Shown: positions 44,291-54,629, counted from the stretch's first letter. The stretch: DNA of 64,000 bases from Roseibium sp. TrichSKD4 (GCF_000148725.1 NZ_GL476311.1:441225-505224), one strand, 5' to 3'. Program-made: numbers and translations. The notes: generated from the sequence alone by a model not told the origin.

Positions 44291-45913
44291 ATGCTGCAGG
44301 TTGCTGATAGCATTGCGAAAATTCGGTCGAGTTTTTCCTGGTCGATCCCGGAGCGCTATAACATTGCGGCCAGCGTCAGTGACCGGTGGGCGCAGGAAGA
44401 CCCGCAGCGTCTTGCTATTCGCCACGTCCATGAAGATGGCGCAGCCGAGGTCTGGTCTCATCTTGAGCTGAACCGGGCAGCCAACCGGTTTGCCAATGTT
44501 TTGAAGGCGCATGGCGTACAAGTGACGGACCGGGTTGGCATCTTGTTGCCGCAAAGCCCGCGTGTCGCGATCTGTCATATCGGCATATACAAATGCGGCG
44601 GGGTCGCCGTGTCTCTGGCCAGCCTGTTTGGGCTGGAAGCGCTGAAATATCGCCTCTTGGATGCGGGTGTGAAGGTGCTTGTGACCGATGCCGCCGGGCT
44701 GGAAAAGCTGTCTCAGGTGCAGGACGCCTTGCCGGGGCTAGAACAGGTGATCTCTGTCGACGGACGGGGAGCTGGAGTTTTCGGGTTCGACGATCTGATG
44801 GCCTCTGCCAGAGACACGTTTGAAACGGTGCTATCTTCACCGCATGATCCGGCCTTGATGATCTACACTTCGGGCACAACCGGCCAACCCAAGGGCGTTT
44901 TGCACGGTCACCGGGTGCTACTTGGGCATATGCCGGGGATTGAGCTTTCGCAGAATTTTTTAGGGCAAGAGGGTGACCGGCTCTGGACGCCTGCCGATTG
45001 GGCTTGGGCGGGCGGATTGCTCAATGCCCTGTTTCCTGCACTTCATCTGGGTGTTCCGGTGGTGTCTTTCGGGTTTCGCAAATTTGATCCTGAACGGGCG
45101 TTTCAGCTGTTGCGCGATGAAGGGGTGCGCAATGCCTTTGTTCCACCAACGGCGCTGAAAATCCTGCGTTCTGCCGCTTCTGACAGCGTGATCCGGGGTC
45201 TTCACCTGCGCTCAGTCGGCTCTGCCGGGGAAGCGCTGGGCCGGGAGACTTTTGACTGGTTTCACGATGCGTTCGGCTTTTCGGTCAACGAGTTTTACGG
45301 CCAGACAGAATGCAATGCAGTTTTGGGCTCCAGTGCGGCAGCAGGCATTTCGCGCTCAGGGGCCATTGGCATGGCCATTCCTGGTCATACCGTTGCGATT
45401 GTTGATGCCGAGGGCAACGAGCTGCCGCCCGAAACGCAAGGCCAAATTGCCATCAAGCGACCGGACCCGGTGATGTTTCTGGAATATTGGAACAAGCCGG
45501 AGGCAACACAGGAAAAGTTTGTCGGCGACTGGATGCTGACCGGGGATCAGGGCGTTCAGGATGCAGATGGCTATGTGCATTTTGTCGGGCGGGATGATGA
45601 CATTATTACCTCTGCCAGCTATCGGATTGGCCCCGGCGAGATTGAAGACTGTCTTTTGATGCATCCGGCGGTGGCCTTGTCGGCTGCCGTTGGTAAGCCA
45701 GACCCGCTCAGAACCGAGATCGTCAAGGCCTATGTGGTCTTGAATGAAGAGTATCAGGACAGCCCTGAACTTGCCGATGAGATTAGCCGTTTTGTTCGCG
45801 GGCGGTTGTCTGCGCATGAATATCCGCGCGAAATTGAGTTTGTGTCTGAGTTGCCTTTGACAACAACAGGTAAGGTGATCCGACGTCAATTGCGCGAAAA
45901 GGCGAGAGCTTAA
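44291..45913 (+). CDS. Acyl-CoA synthetase (ANL superfamily, medium-chain-like)
   Basis: A 540 aa adenylate-forming enzyme that activates a carboxylate with ATP and CoA. The P-loop is YTSGTTGQPKGVLHGH near 188-203, A5 is NEFYGQTECN near 335, and the catalytic lysine is in LTTTGKVIRRQLRE near 525. Overall layout is that of acetyl/medium-chain acyl-CoA synthetases. The start is ATG 44291. It is divergent from the GST and convergent with the acetyltransferase gene. Confidence 0.9.
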   Translation: MLQVADSIAKIRSSFSWSIPERYNIAASVSDRWAQEDPQRLAIRHVHEDGAAEVWSHLELNRAANRFANVLKAHGVQVTDRVGILLPQSPRVAICHIGIYKCGGVAVSLASLFGLEALKYRLLDAGVKVLVTDAAGLEKLSQVQDALPGLEQVISVDGRGAGVFGFDDLMASARDTFETVLSSPHDPALMIYTSGTTGQPKGVLHGHRVLLGHMPGIELSQNFLGQEGDRLWTPADWAWAGGLLNALFPALHLGVPVVSFGFRKFDPERAFQLLRDEGVRNAFVPPTALKILRSAASDSVIRGLHLRSVGSAGEALGRETFDWFHDAFGFSVNEFYGQTECNAVLGSSAAAGISRSGAIGMAIPGHTVAIVDAEGNELPPETQGQIAIKRPDPVMFLEYWNKPEATQEKFVGDWMLTGDQGVQDADGYVHFVGRDDDIITSASYRIGPGEIEDCLLMHPAVALSAAVGKPDPLRTEIVKAYVVLNEEYQDSPELADEISRFVRGRLSAHEYPREIEFVSELPLTTTGKVIRRQLREKARA

Positions 45914-45933
45914 AGCCGTTTGACCTTTTGATC

Positions 45934-47073
45934 TTATCTCGAGCGCTTGAGCAGCTTCCGGGCAAAGCTCTTGGCGGTTTGTTCCAGATCTGTGTCGGTT
46001 TGGGCGGCAGACAGGAGCAGGCGTCCGGCGGTGGATTTGGCCAGCAGCAGCGTCGCAGTGCGGATCCTGCCCCGCCAAAGAGGCTCGATCATTGCATGGC
46101 CGGGAACCGCGAGCGAATCAGCTGCCCAAATGTCCGGGTCCTTGAGGTTGGCCTGCATTGTGTAGAGCGCCAATTGGCCCCCGGGCGAATAACGGGCATA
46201 GGCCTCGTCATAGGCGATCTTCCAGGAAAAGATCGTATGCCCTTCGCGAAATAAGACCAGTATGGCAATCGGCCTTCCGGCGACGGTTAAACGGTCAATC
46301 CGCACTCCATTTGTCAGCGCGCGCGCTGTTATCATTTCCTGCGAAAAGGCATGTGTTGCGGGGGTAGAGGCAAGCGCGGTGCCTTCCTTGCCCTTCCAGC
46401 CAGCTGCTTCAAGCTTCAGAAAGACATCAAAGGCGGCAATCGCCTCTTGTCCTGTCAGGCTGTCGAACTGGACCTCACCTTCGTCGCTGAGGCGGCGCAG
46501 CAGGCGTTTGAATTCTTTGCGTCTCTTGCCGCTGTAACTTTCGGCAAATTGTTCTTCGCCCTTGACCCCATGGCTGTGTCCAGCGCGATTTGCCTCGTGC
46601 GCCAGTTTCCAGTTCCAGCCGCTCTCAATTGTCAAAAGCTGGGCGGCAATGGTTGTGTCCATCGGCAAATAGGGGATCGCAATCAGGGGGGAGCCGGTTT
46701 CCTTTGCCGCAAGTTCCAGAAACAGGGTGATTGCGGATTTGGGCGTGTAACTGACGAGCAATGGGGTGCCAAGCGGGGCGTATTCGGTTGTCCATATCGT
46801 GGCCGCTGGAACGGCAAAGCCAAGTCGCCGACTGCCAACGGGAGCTGCAATCAGCCATTCGCCGGTTTGGGTGTGCCGGACAACAATCAGTTTGACCGGG
46901 TCTGAGGTCATGTTTTTCAAAAAGGGAACAAGGAACTCAGGCCTGAAAAACGGGTTCGCATCGCTGGCTGTTTCGGCAAGTTGTCGCCAAGCGGGAATGT
47001 CGATGTTTGAGGCCAATGGATCCAGCACCAGGGCTTCAAGTGTGTCTGCCGTCTGGGTGTCCAGATGCGTCAT
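45934..47073 (-). CDS. CelD/BcsL-like GNAT acetyltransferase
   Basis: A 379 aa protein of the CelD/FemAB-like GNAT fold (Acetyltransf_6 type). A first half covers about 1-170, and the core has YSGKRRKEFKRLLRRLSDEG near 180-199 and RPIAILVLFREGHTIFSWKI near 268-287. Such proteins sit in exopolysaccharide or cellulose gene clusters and probably acylate sugars. It overlaps the flippase gene stop by 4 bases (ATGA), so the two are one operon. Confidence 0.82.
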   Translation of the reverse strand: MTHLDTQTADTLEALVLDPLASNIDIPAWRQLAETASDANPFFRPEFLVPFLKNMTSDPVKLIVVRHTQTGEWLIAAPVGSRRLGFAVPAATIWTTEYAPLGTPLLVSYTPKSAITLFLELAAKETGSPLIAIPYLPMDTTIAAQLLTIESGWNWKLAHEANRAGHSHGVKGEEQFAESYSGKRRKEFKRLLRRLSDEGEVQFDSLTGQEAIAAFDVFLKLEAAGWKGKEGTALASTPATHAFSQEMITARALTNGVRIDRLTVAGRPIAILVLFREGHTIFSWKIAYDEAYARYSPGGQLALYTMQANLKDPDIWAADSLAVPGHAMIEPLWRGRIRTATLLLAKSTAGRLLLSAAQTDTDLEQTAKSFARKLLKRSR

Positions 47074-48485
47074 GCCTTGCCGGGTCTGTTCAAAAGAATG
47101 GGAAGAATGAAAGTATGCACTTTGAATCTCTGATAAACTGAAATGGACAGGAAAGCGGCCTCAAATGTGATGGCCAAACTTGTGGCAAGGGCAGCGCCCA
47201 TAAGCCCGAGCCATGGGATCAAGATAATGTTGAGAAGGATATTTAGACAGAAGGTTGTACCGTAGATCAAGGCTGATCTTTGCTGGTATCCGGACATGGA
47301 CAAAAGCGCATCTGCCGGGCCAACGGAGGCGCGGGCCAAAACGCCGATCATCAATATGGCGACCAGAACATAGCCATCTTCAAACTCTGGTCCAAACAAT
47401 GCCAGTAGGAAGGGGGTAATTAAAAGCAGGCCGCACCCACCTGCCAGTGACGGCCAGAAGGTCCATTGGGAAGCCTGCCGGATATAGGCTGCAAGGCCGT
47501 CTGTGTCGCCGGAATGTACGAACCCGGAAAACCGGTGGGCTGAAGCAGCCCGCACGGCAAAATAGACAAAATGCACCAGAGCGAGGGTTTTCGAGGCGGC
47601 GAAATACACTGCAACATCTTCCGGCGGGTGCCAGAAGCTGACCATGATCGTGTCTGCGCTGGTGATCAGCTGCATGAAGCCTTCGACCAGCAGCATGGGC
47701 ATGGAAACGAGGATCCACGTTTTGAGCTGCATCCTGCGGGGGGCCTTGGGAACCTCCGGTTTCAGGCGTTTTTTCACCTGCCTATATTGCAAGGCCGCGA
47801 TGAGGCCAGTTGCCAGAACTGCTGCAATGACTGCCGTTTTGGCTGTGGCCGGTTCTCCGAACAAGGTGAGAAGGGCAAGCAGGGTCAAGATGGCAAGGGG
47901 GCGCCAGATATAGGTTGGCTGCATGGCCAACATGGTCCAGTCGTGGCTGCGGGCAATGCCATCCTGAACGGCGCCAAAGGCAAACAGGGGGATGGCCAGA
48001 AGGATAATGGCCATGGGCTCGACGTAGTAGCTTGCCACCAGTCCTGGAACCGCCAGAATGGCCACGATGCCAACAAGGCTGAGCACAGAAGCAAGGAGAA
48101 CGGCTACAAGTTTGCTGGTCGTCAAAAACCCGCGTAAGTGCCCCCAGTCCTTGCTTTGGCGATATTGTGGAATGAAGCGGCTGACCGACGTTGAAAAGCC
48201 GCCGCAGGCCATGACACCAAGAACAACAACCCACGTCCACGCCAATGAAAAAATGCCGTATTCATGGGCGCCCATCCAGCGGGCCAGTAGAATTTGGGAG
48301 AGGAAGGCAAGCGCCGCGCCAGCAACACGCACGAAAAAGGTTTTGATGGCCATGCGCCCGGCTGCAGATGCTTCCTGGCTCTGCTTTCCCAACAGCTCTT
48401 TCAGCCCGTTAACAAACGGGGTGAAGAGGGGCCTTGCCAGCACATTTTGAAGGCGCTGAGCCCAAAAGCCATCGATTGAACGCAC
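47070..48485 (-). CDS. Polysaccharide flippase, MATE/Wzx-like
   Basis: A 471 aa inner-membrane protein with about fourteen hydrophobic helices of the MOP/PST superfamily that exports lipid-linked sugars. The N-terminal VRVAGAALAFLSQILLARWM (from residue 52) is a typical first TM. It likely starts at GTG 48485, giving a 44-residue soluble leader; the in-frame ATG before AIKTFFVRV is an alternative. Coupled with the acetyltransferase it suggests an envelope or capsule polysaccharide unit, incomplete here. Confidence 0.87.
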   Translation of the reverse strand: MRSIDGFWAQRLQNVLARPLFTPFVNGLKELLGKQSQEASAAGRMAIKTFFVRVAGAALAFLSQILLARWMGAHEYGIFSLAWTWVVVLGVMACGGFSTSVSRFIPQYRQSKDWGHLRGFLTTSKLVAVLLASVLSLVGIVAILAVPGLVASYYVEPMAIILLAIPLFAFGAVQDGIARSHDWTMLAMQPTYIWRPLAILTLLALLTLFGEPATAKTAVIAAVLATGLIAALQYRQVKKRLKPEVPKAPRRMQLKTWILVSMPMLLVEGFMQLITSADTIMVSFWHPPEDVAVYFAASKTLALVHFVYFAVRAASAHRFSGFVHSGDTDGLAAYIRQASQWTFWPSLAGGCGLLLITPFLLALFGPEFEDGYVLVAILMIGVLARASVGPADALLSMSGYQQRSALIYGTTFCLNILLNIILIPWLGLMGAALATSLAITFEAAFLSISVYQRFKVHTFILPILLNRPGKA

Positions 48486-48669
48486 GTCGAGGTCCCAAAA
48501 CCTTTGTTCTTCTCTGCGTATTTATGACATGTCACTCTTAAGAATTTACCTGCAAGCGCGTTTTGTCCGGGCATGGCGATCACAGGTGTGTGAGCCTAAT
48601 GGTTTTGCCGGTTTTGCACGGAGTGGTCAGATGCCTCTTGACTCTGACGGCGAAGTTCGGAATCAATAA

Positions 48670-48684
48670 GAACAAATAGAGAAC
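48670..48684 (+). promoter_or_regulatory. LexA (SOS) box of imuA-imuB-dnaE2
   Basis: GAAC-N7-GAAC (48670-48673 and 48681-48684) is the alphaproteobacterial LexA site. It ends 4 bases before the annotated imuA ATG, so LexA would block transcription of the cassette until DNA damage. Confidence 0.82.
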
Positions 48685-48688
48685 ATTT

Positions 48689-49648
48689 ATGCTGATTGGA
48701 GCTGACGTGCACCAGACTTCCCCAAAAGGGGCTCATCAGCGTGACCGACTTGCTGAACTGCGCCGCCGCATTGCGGATCTTGAGGGTCGCCTCCCCTTGG
48801 ATGCACAGTTGGCCCCGGCCCCTGTTTCTGCCGCCGCAAAACAGGGGCCGGCCTCTTTGGGAGACGGGCAAGGGATACCGGACGGGACACGAGATCATGT
48901 GCCTCTAAGGCTGCGCCTTGATCTGCCGGTTTTGGACGCGGTGTTTCAGAGGGAAGGTCTGCGTCTGGACAGCCTCCATGAGGTGGTGGGCCGTGAAAGC
49001 CGGGATTGTGGGGCCGTGTCCGGGTTTGCCCTTGCGCTTCTGGCCCGGGTGATGCGGGCCCGCTCCGGGGCCGTGCTTTGGGTTTCGAGCCCGCAAGCGG
49101 GCCGCGAAAACGGGCGGCTTTACGGTCCGGGATTGCAGCAGTTTGGTATTGATCCGGCACGTCTGATTGTCGTGTTTCCCCGCCGTATGGAAGAGCTTTT
49201 GTGGGGGCTGGAAGAAGGGGCGAGGTGCTCTGGCCTGTGCGCTGTTTTTGGCGAGGTGCAGGGCGTCAGTCGTGCGCTTGATCTGACGGCCACCCGCCGG
49301 CTTTTGCTGCGGGCACAAACAAGCCGGGTGCCGGTGATCTTGATGCGCAACGGTGTTGCCGATGAACCGACAGCGGCCCTGACGCGATGGTGTGTGACAC
49401 CGCACACCTCAAGGCCGCCTGATCTGGAGCACCGGGGACCGCATGAGGCGGTTGGACGCTCTGGCTGGAGAGTAACGTTGACACGCAACCGGGATGGTCG
49501 TCCGGGCAATGCATGTGTGGAATGGAACCATGAGACGGGACAATTTGATGCGCCAGCGCGTTCTCTCGCTCTGGTTTCCGGATCTGCCGGTGGACAGGAT
49601 CTTGCGCCGGTTGAACGCGGCCGCACCGCACAAGGCTGGGGACGTTGA
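48689..49648 (+). CDS. imuA: Mutasome protein ImuA
   Basis: A 319 aa RecA-like protein of the ImuA (SulA2) family that joins ImuB and DnaE2 in SOS translesion synthesis. It has DLPVLDAVFQREGLRLDSLH, LWVSSPQAG and FGEVQGVSRALDLTATRRLLLR, but no Walker A. The annotated start is ATG 48689, very close to the LexA box; a downstream start is possible. Its end overlaps imuB by about 100 bases. Confidence 0.88.
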   Translation: MLIGADVHQTSPKGAHQRDRLAELRRRIADLEGRLPLDAQLAPAPVSAAAKQGPASLGDGQGIPDGTRDHVPLRLRLDLPVLDAVFQREGLRLDSLHEVVGRESRDCGAVSGFALALLARVMRARSGAVLWVSSPQAGRENGRLYGPGLQQFGIDPARLIVVFPRRMEELLWGLEEGARCSGLCAVFGEVQGVSRALDLTATRRLLLRAQTSRVPVILMRNGVADEPTAALTRWCVTPHTSRPPDLEHRGPHEAVGRSGWRVTLTRNRDGRPGNACVEWNHETGQFDAPARSLALVSGSAGGQDLAPVERGRTAQGWGR

Positions 49649-51203
49649 GCCGCCCTTTGCCGTTGCCAGCCGAACAGGCAATGTCCATCGGCTTGTTTCG
49701 CTCAACCGAACGGCGCGTGCACTTGGCCTGAAGCGGCAAGACAATCTGGCGGATGCCAGAGCACGTGTCCCGCACCTTCTTGTCGAAGATGTCGCACCTT
49801 CCCAAGACGCCGCCCTGTTGGAGCGTCTGGCAGACTGGTGTGACCGGTATACGCCGCTCGTGGCGCTTGACGGGACAGATGGTCTGCTTCTGGACATTAC
49901 CGGCTGCGCACATCTGTTTGACGGGGAAGAGGCTCTTCTGGTTGATGCGCTTAGCCGTTTGAAACAGCAGGGTTTTGTCGTTCAAGGCGCTGTGGCCGAC
50001 ACTCCGGTTGCCGCGTTTGCCGTCGCTCGTTTTGGAGAGGGGCGCTGCGTGGCAAGTGGCGCGGAACGTGCAGCCCTTTCTCCTTTGCCGATTGAGGCGC
50101 TGCGGGTGGACGTGGATGTGGTGCGGGCCTTAAACCGGGTCGGTCTGCCGACAATCGGAGCGCTTTTGGATCGGCCGCGTGCACCTCTTGCCAATCGATT
50201 TGGTCTGGAGTTGGTGCGCCGTCTTGATCTGGCGCTGGGTCATGAAAAGGAACCGATTTCCCCGCGTTTTGCAGCCCCTCTTGTGGTGGCCGAGCGGCGG
50301 TTTTTTGAACCTATCGGGCTTGTGGAAGATGTCGAGGCTGTTGTCTTTTCTCTGGCCGGTCAGGTGCGAGAGGCGTTGGAACGACGCTGCGAAGGGGGGC
50401 GAGCCTTTGAGCTGGCTCTGTTTCGTGTCGATGGGGCGGTGCAACGTGTCGTGGTGGGCACCAGTCGCCCTTTAAGGGATGCCAAACGGATCAAGGCGTT
50501 GTTTGCCGAAAAACTGAAGGTGGATGAAAGCGTTCTGGATGCCGGATATGGCTATGACCTGATCCGGCTGGCTGTGGTGGAGGCGCAGGAAGCAACCGGG
50601 CAACAACTGGTTTTGAGTGAAGAGGGCGCTGCGCAGGCGGACGCTGATCTAAGCGGCCTGATTGACCGGCTTGGCGCGCGGCTTGGCCTCGACAGGATTA
50701 CCCGGCTTTTGCCGATGGATCGTCATTTGCCCGAACGACAGACAGAGTTCGTACCTGCTGCGCTGGTGCGCGAGGATGCGGTGTCCTGGGTCGGATTTGG
50801 CGGGGCTGATTTCGGGTTGGGCAGATCAGAACATGAGACGTCTCCTTCGCTTGAAGCAGCTTGGCAGGAATTGCCTTTAGAGCTTCCGCTTGAACGGCCT
50901 TTGCGGCTCATTGATCCGGCGGAGCCTGTCGACGCGGTGGCGATGGTGCCGGATGGTCCGCCCTTGCGGTTTCGCTGGCGGCGGGTTCTTTACAAAGTGG
51001 TCCGCTCAGAAGGGCCAGAGCGGATTGCTCCGCCGTGGTGGGCTGGAAACATCGACGCGGATGTGAGCGGGGAACGCGCGACCACGCGCGACTATTTCCG
51101 CATTGAAGACGAGGATGGCCGCCGCTTCTGGCTGTATCGCGAGGGCCTTTATGCTCGCGAGACAACGACCCCGCGCTGGTATTTGCAAGGGGTGTTTGCA
51201 TGA
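49548..51203 (+). CDS. imuB: Y-family polymerase-like ImuB
   Basis: A 551 aa Y-family polymerase-like protein lacking the polymerase catalytic carboxylates, serving as a hub for DnaE2 and the beta clamp. QRVLSLWFPDLPVDRILRR starts the domain, DGTDGLLLDITGCAHLFDGE is near 100-120, and the C-terminus RWYLQGVFA is typical. Starts at ATG 49548 (GGGA upstream) or 49530 are both possible. The stop overlaps the dnaE2 start by 4 bases. Confidence 0.9.
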   Translation: MRQRVLSLWFPDLPVDRILRRLNAAAPHKAGDVEPPFAVASRTGNVHRLVSLNRTARALGLKRQDNLADARARVPHLLVEDVAPSQDAALLERLADWCDRYTPLVALDGTDGLLLDITGCAHLFDGEEALLVDALSRLKQQGFVVQGAVADTPVAAFAVARFGEGRCVASGAERAALSPLPIEALRVDVDVVRALNRVGLPTIGALLDRPRAPLANRFGLELVRRLDLALGHEKEPISPRFAAPLVVAERRFFEPIGLVEDVEAVVFSLAGQVREALERRCEGGRAFELALFRVDGAVQRVVVGTSRPLRDAKRIKALFAEKLKVDESVLDAGYGYDLIRLAVVEAQEATGQQLVLSEEGAAQADADLSGLIDRLGARLGLDRITRLLPMDRHLPERQTEFVPAALVREDAVSWVGFGGADFGLGRSEHETSPSLEAAWQELPLELPLERPLRLIDPAEPVDAVAMVPDGPPLRFRWRRVLYKVVRSEGPERIAPPWWAGNIDADVSGERATTRDYFRIEDEDGRRFWLYREGLYARETTTPRWYLQGVFA

Positions 51204-54200
51204 TGGCCCCCGGCCAACAGTCCGGCCTTTTACGCTCAAGGTTCAGGGCTGATTCTGGGTTTGCCGAACTGTGTGCGGCCAGTAATTTCTCGTTTTTGCA
51301 TGGGGCCTCGCATCCGGAAGAACTGGCGATGAGGGCGGCAGATCTCGGGCTGAAAGCGCTCGCGATATGCGACCGCAATTCTGTGGCAGGGGTCGTGCGG
51401 GCGCATATGGCGGCCAAGGAGGCGGGCCTTCGCTTTGTACCCGGCTGTCGCCTGGGGTTTCTGGATGGCACGCCGGATCTTCTGGTCTGGCCAAAGCATC
51501 GGCAGGGGTATGGCCGTTTGAGTCGGCTCTTAACCATTGGCAACCGGCGAGCGGAAAAGGGCTGCTGCCATCTGTTGCCCGACGACCTGACCCATCTGGA
51601 CCAAGGCTCCGTGACGGCGCTGGTTTTGCCCCCCGGCTTGCCGTCTCCAGATGAGATGATCGCCGATTTGCAGGGGTTGAAAGCGGTTTTGGGATCGGAC
51701 TTGCGGCTTGCGGTTTCCTTGTCCAAGGGGCCAGCAGACCGGCGGCGTCTGGATTTAGCAGTGAGACTGGCGCAGCTGTCTGATGTGAAACTTCTGGCGA
51801 CCAATGATGTTCTTTATCATGTGCTGGAGCGGCGCCCCTTGCAGGATGTTTTGACCTGCATCCGCCTGCATGAGCGGTTGGAAACGGCGGGGCGCCAGCT
51901 GGAGGCCAATGCCGAGCGCTACTTGAAAGACGCCGAAGACATGGCCCGGCTTTTCGATGGGGCCGAAGATGCCCTCTACGAAAGTCTCCGGATTTTGGAA
52001 GAGCTCAGCTTTTCGCTGGATGATCTGGCCTATGAATATCCCGAAGAACCATGTGGCGACAGCGCGTCTCCGCAAGCCGAGCTGGAGCGATTGGCTGAAG
52101 AGGGCGCAAAGCGGCGGTATCCGAACGGTGTGCCGGACAAGGTTACAAAAGCGATCAATCATGAGCTGAAACTGGTCGCAGAACTGGATTACGCGCCGTA
52201 TTTTCTCACCGTTTATGACATTGTCCGCTTTGCGCGCAGTCGGGGTATCCTGTGTCAGGGGCGCGGGTCGGCGGCCAATTCCGTTGTCTGTTTTTGCCTC
52301 GGGATCACCGAGGTAGACCCGGCCCGTGCAGATCTTTTGTTTGAGCGCTTCATCTCGCCGGAACGCCGGGAGTCGCCGGATATTGACGTCGATTTTGAGC
52401 ATGAGCGGCGCGAAGAGGTCATCCAGTATATCTATGAAAAATACGGGCGGGAGCGGTCCGGCCTTGCTGCAACGGTGATTACCTATCGAACCCGCTCGGC
52501 CTTGCGGGAGGTGGGCAAGGTGTTTGGACTTTCCGAAGATGCAATCGGGGCCTTGTCCGGCACAATCTGGGGGCACTCCAGTTCCGAAGCCAGCGAGGGG
52601 CAGGTGGTTGAGGCCGGGATGGACCCGAAAGACCCCATGCTGGGGCAAATGATGGAGCTGGTGGACACGCTGATCGGGTTTCCGCGCCATTTGTCCCAGC
52701 ATGTGGGCGGATTTGTCATCACCAAGGGGCGGCTGGATGAGGTGGTGCCAATTCAAAATGCGGCGATGGAAGACCGGACGGTCATTGAATGGGACAAGGA
52801 TGATCTGGACGCGCTGGGCATCCTGAAGATCGATATTCTGGCGCTTGGCATGCTGTCGGCTATCCGCAAGGCGCTGGATATGCTGTCTGAAAATTATGGC
52901 TGTGATTATACGGTGGCGACCATTCCTCCAGAGGAGCCGGAAGTCTATGACATGCTGTGCCGGGCCGATTCCATCGGCGTGTTTCAGGTGGAAAGCCGGG
53001 CGCAAATGACCATGTTGCCGCGCCTGAAGCCGCAGGCCTTTTATGATCTGGTCATTGAAGTTGCCATTGTCCGGCCCGGCCCTATTCAGGGCGATATGGT
53101 GCATCCTTATTTGCGCCGCCGGCAGGGGCTGGAAAAGGTCACCTATCCCAGCCGCGAGCTGGAAGAGGTGCTGGGCAAGACCATGGGAGTGCCGCTGTTT
53201 CAGGAACAGGCGATGAAGATTGCCATTGTTGCAGCCGGGTTCACACCGGGCGAAGCGGATCGCCTGCGCCGGGCCATGGCCACGTTCCGGCGCGTTGGTA
53301 CCATAGGCACGTTTCAGACCAAGATGATCGAGGGCATGGCGAAAAACGGCTATGATCGGGACTTTGCTGAGCGGTGCTTTCGTCAGATCGAAGGTTTTGG
53401 TGAATATGGATTTCCGGAAAGCCATGCGGCCAGTTTTGCGCTTCTGGTTTATGCGTCCTCCTGGATCAAGGCGCGTTACCCAGATGTGTTTTGCGCTGCG
53501 CTTTTAAATTCCCAGCCCATGGGCTTTTACGCCCCGGCGCAGCTGGTGCGCGATGCCCGCGAGCATGGCGTTGAGGTGCGTGAGGTTGATATCAACATGT
53601 CTGATTGGGATGCCGGTTTAGAGCCGGGTAATTGCGCAGCAGACCGCCTCCATCGCAAGCATGCCGACATGCGCGGTACCATCCAGTCCAACAAGGCGGT
53701 TCGGCTTGGCTTTCGTTCCATAAAGGGTGTTCGACAAGATGACATGGAAATTTTGGTGGCCATGCGCGGGGAGGGGTATGATTCCGTGCGCGATCTGTGG
53801 CTGCGCACCGGGCTTGGCCGTCCTGTCATCATGCGCTTGGCCGAGGCGGACGCCTTTCGCTCTCTCGGGTTGGATCGGCGAACAGCCCTTTGGGCGGCGC
53901 AAGGTCTGGAGCGTGGCAAGGTGCAGGACCGACTGCCTTTGTTTGATACGGCAGATGCCGGGGACCTGCGCCCGGAGCCGAATGCAGACTTGCCGTCCAT
54001 GCCGCCGGGCGCGCATGTAATGGCTGATTATCAGACCCTCAGTCTGTCTCTTAAAGCCCATCCGGTTGCCTTTGCCCGGCCTGCCCTGCAGCGCCAGCGT
54101 GTGGTGCCTTGCATGGAGTTGGATCGTTTACGGTCAGGGTGCCATGTAACTGTCGCCGGTCTTGTTCTCGTCCGCCAAAGGCCGGGATCGGCCAAAGGCG

Positions 54201-54607
54201 TGATTTTTGTCACGCTCGAAGATGAAGGCGGGATCGCCAATGTGATTGTCTGGCCGAAGGTGTTTGAAACCTACCGTCTTCTCGTTCTGGGCGCGAGGTT
54301 TTTGAAGGTGCGTGGGCGCTTGCAGTCAGAAGCAGATGTTATTCATGTGGTGGCTGATCATGTGGAAGATGTAACGCCGCTGCTGGCCCACTTGAACGAT
54401 CTTTCTCTGCATGGCGAGGGTGTGGCAGACGCAGCTCTTGCCCGCGCGGATGAAGTGAAACGCCCGGTGGTCGAGCTTTCCGAAAAGATCAAACCGGCCG
54501 GTCGTCTCGTCCGCTTGGTCAAGGATGTCCCGGAACTCAGGCAAGATGTCGCCCAACTAAAACCGGAAAAACTCAAAGCGCTCCCCGGTGGGCGAAATTT
54601 CCATTGA
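51200..54607 (+). CDS. dnaE2: Error-prone DNA polymerase DnaE2
   Basis: A 1135 aa C-family polymerase for SOS-induced mutagenic bypass. It has an N-terminal PHP domain (FAELCAASNFSFLHGASHP from about residue 21), then a palm with SPDIDVDFEHERR near 395, containing the catalytic aspartates, then fingers, tandem HhH and a C-terminal OB fold (CHVTVAGLVLVRQRPGSAKG near 980-1000). The length matches DnaE2 rather than DnaE1, and the imuA-imuB-dnaE2 arrangement confirms it. Confidence 0.95.
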   Translation: MMAPGQQSGLLRSRFRADSGFAELCAASNFSFLHGASHPEELAMRAADLGLKALAICDRNSVAGVVRAHMAAKEAGLRFVPGCRLGFLDGTPDLLVWPKHRQGYGRLSRLLTIGNRRAEKGCCHLLPDDLTHLDQGSVTALVLPPGLPSPDEMIADLQGLKAVLGSDLRLAVSLSKGPADRRRLDLAVRLAQLSDVKLLATNDVLYHVLERRPLQDVLTCIRLHERLETAGRQLEANAERYLKDAEDMARLFDGAEDALYESLRILEELSFSLDDLAYEYPEEPCGDSASPQAELERLAEEGAKRRYPNGVPDKVTKAINHELKLVAELDYAPYFLTVYDIVRFARSRGILCQGRGSAANSVVCFCLGITEVDPARADLLFERFISPERRESPDIDVDFEHERREEVIQYIYEKYGRERSGLAATVITYRTRSALREVGKVFGLSEDAIGALSGTIWGHSSSEASEGQVVEAGMDPKDPMLGQMMELVDTLIGFPRHLSQHVGGFVITKGRLDEVVPIQNAAMEDRTVIEWDKDDLDALGILKIDILALGMLSAIRKALDMLSENYGCDYTVATIPPEEPEVYDMLCRADSIGVFQVESRAQMTMLPRLKPQAFYDLVIEVAIVRPGPIQGDMVHPYLRRRQGLEKVTYPSRELEEVLGKTMGVPLFQEQAMKIAIVAAGFTPGEADRLRRAMATFRRVGTIGTFQTKMIEGMAKNGYDRDFAERCFRQIEGFGEYGFPESHAASFALLVYASSWIKARYPDVFCAALLNSQPMGFYAPAQLVRDAREHGVEVREVDINMSDWDAGLEPGNCAADRLHRKHADMRGTIQSNKAVRLGFRSIKGVRQDDMEILVAMRGEGYDSVRDLWLRTGLGRPVIMRLAEADAFRSLGLDRRTALWAAQGLERGKVQDRLPLFDTADAGDLRPEPNADLPSMPPGAHVMADYQTLSLSLKAHPVAFARPALQRQRVVPCMELDRLRSGCHVTVAGLVLVRQRPGSAKGVIFVTLEDEGGIANVIVWPKVFETYRLLVLGARFLKVRGRLQSEADVIHVVADHVEDVTPLLAHLNDLSLHGEGVADAALARADEVKRPVVELSEKIKPAGRLVRLVKDVPELRQDVAQLKPEKLKALPGGRNFH

Positions 54608-54629
54608 GCCAGTGCCCAAAGGAAATGCG

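Noticed and set aside
51755-53425. Antisense frame of 556 codons within dnaE2
   Set aside because: Fully contained in dnaE2 with intact polymerase motifs on the other strand.
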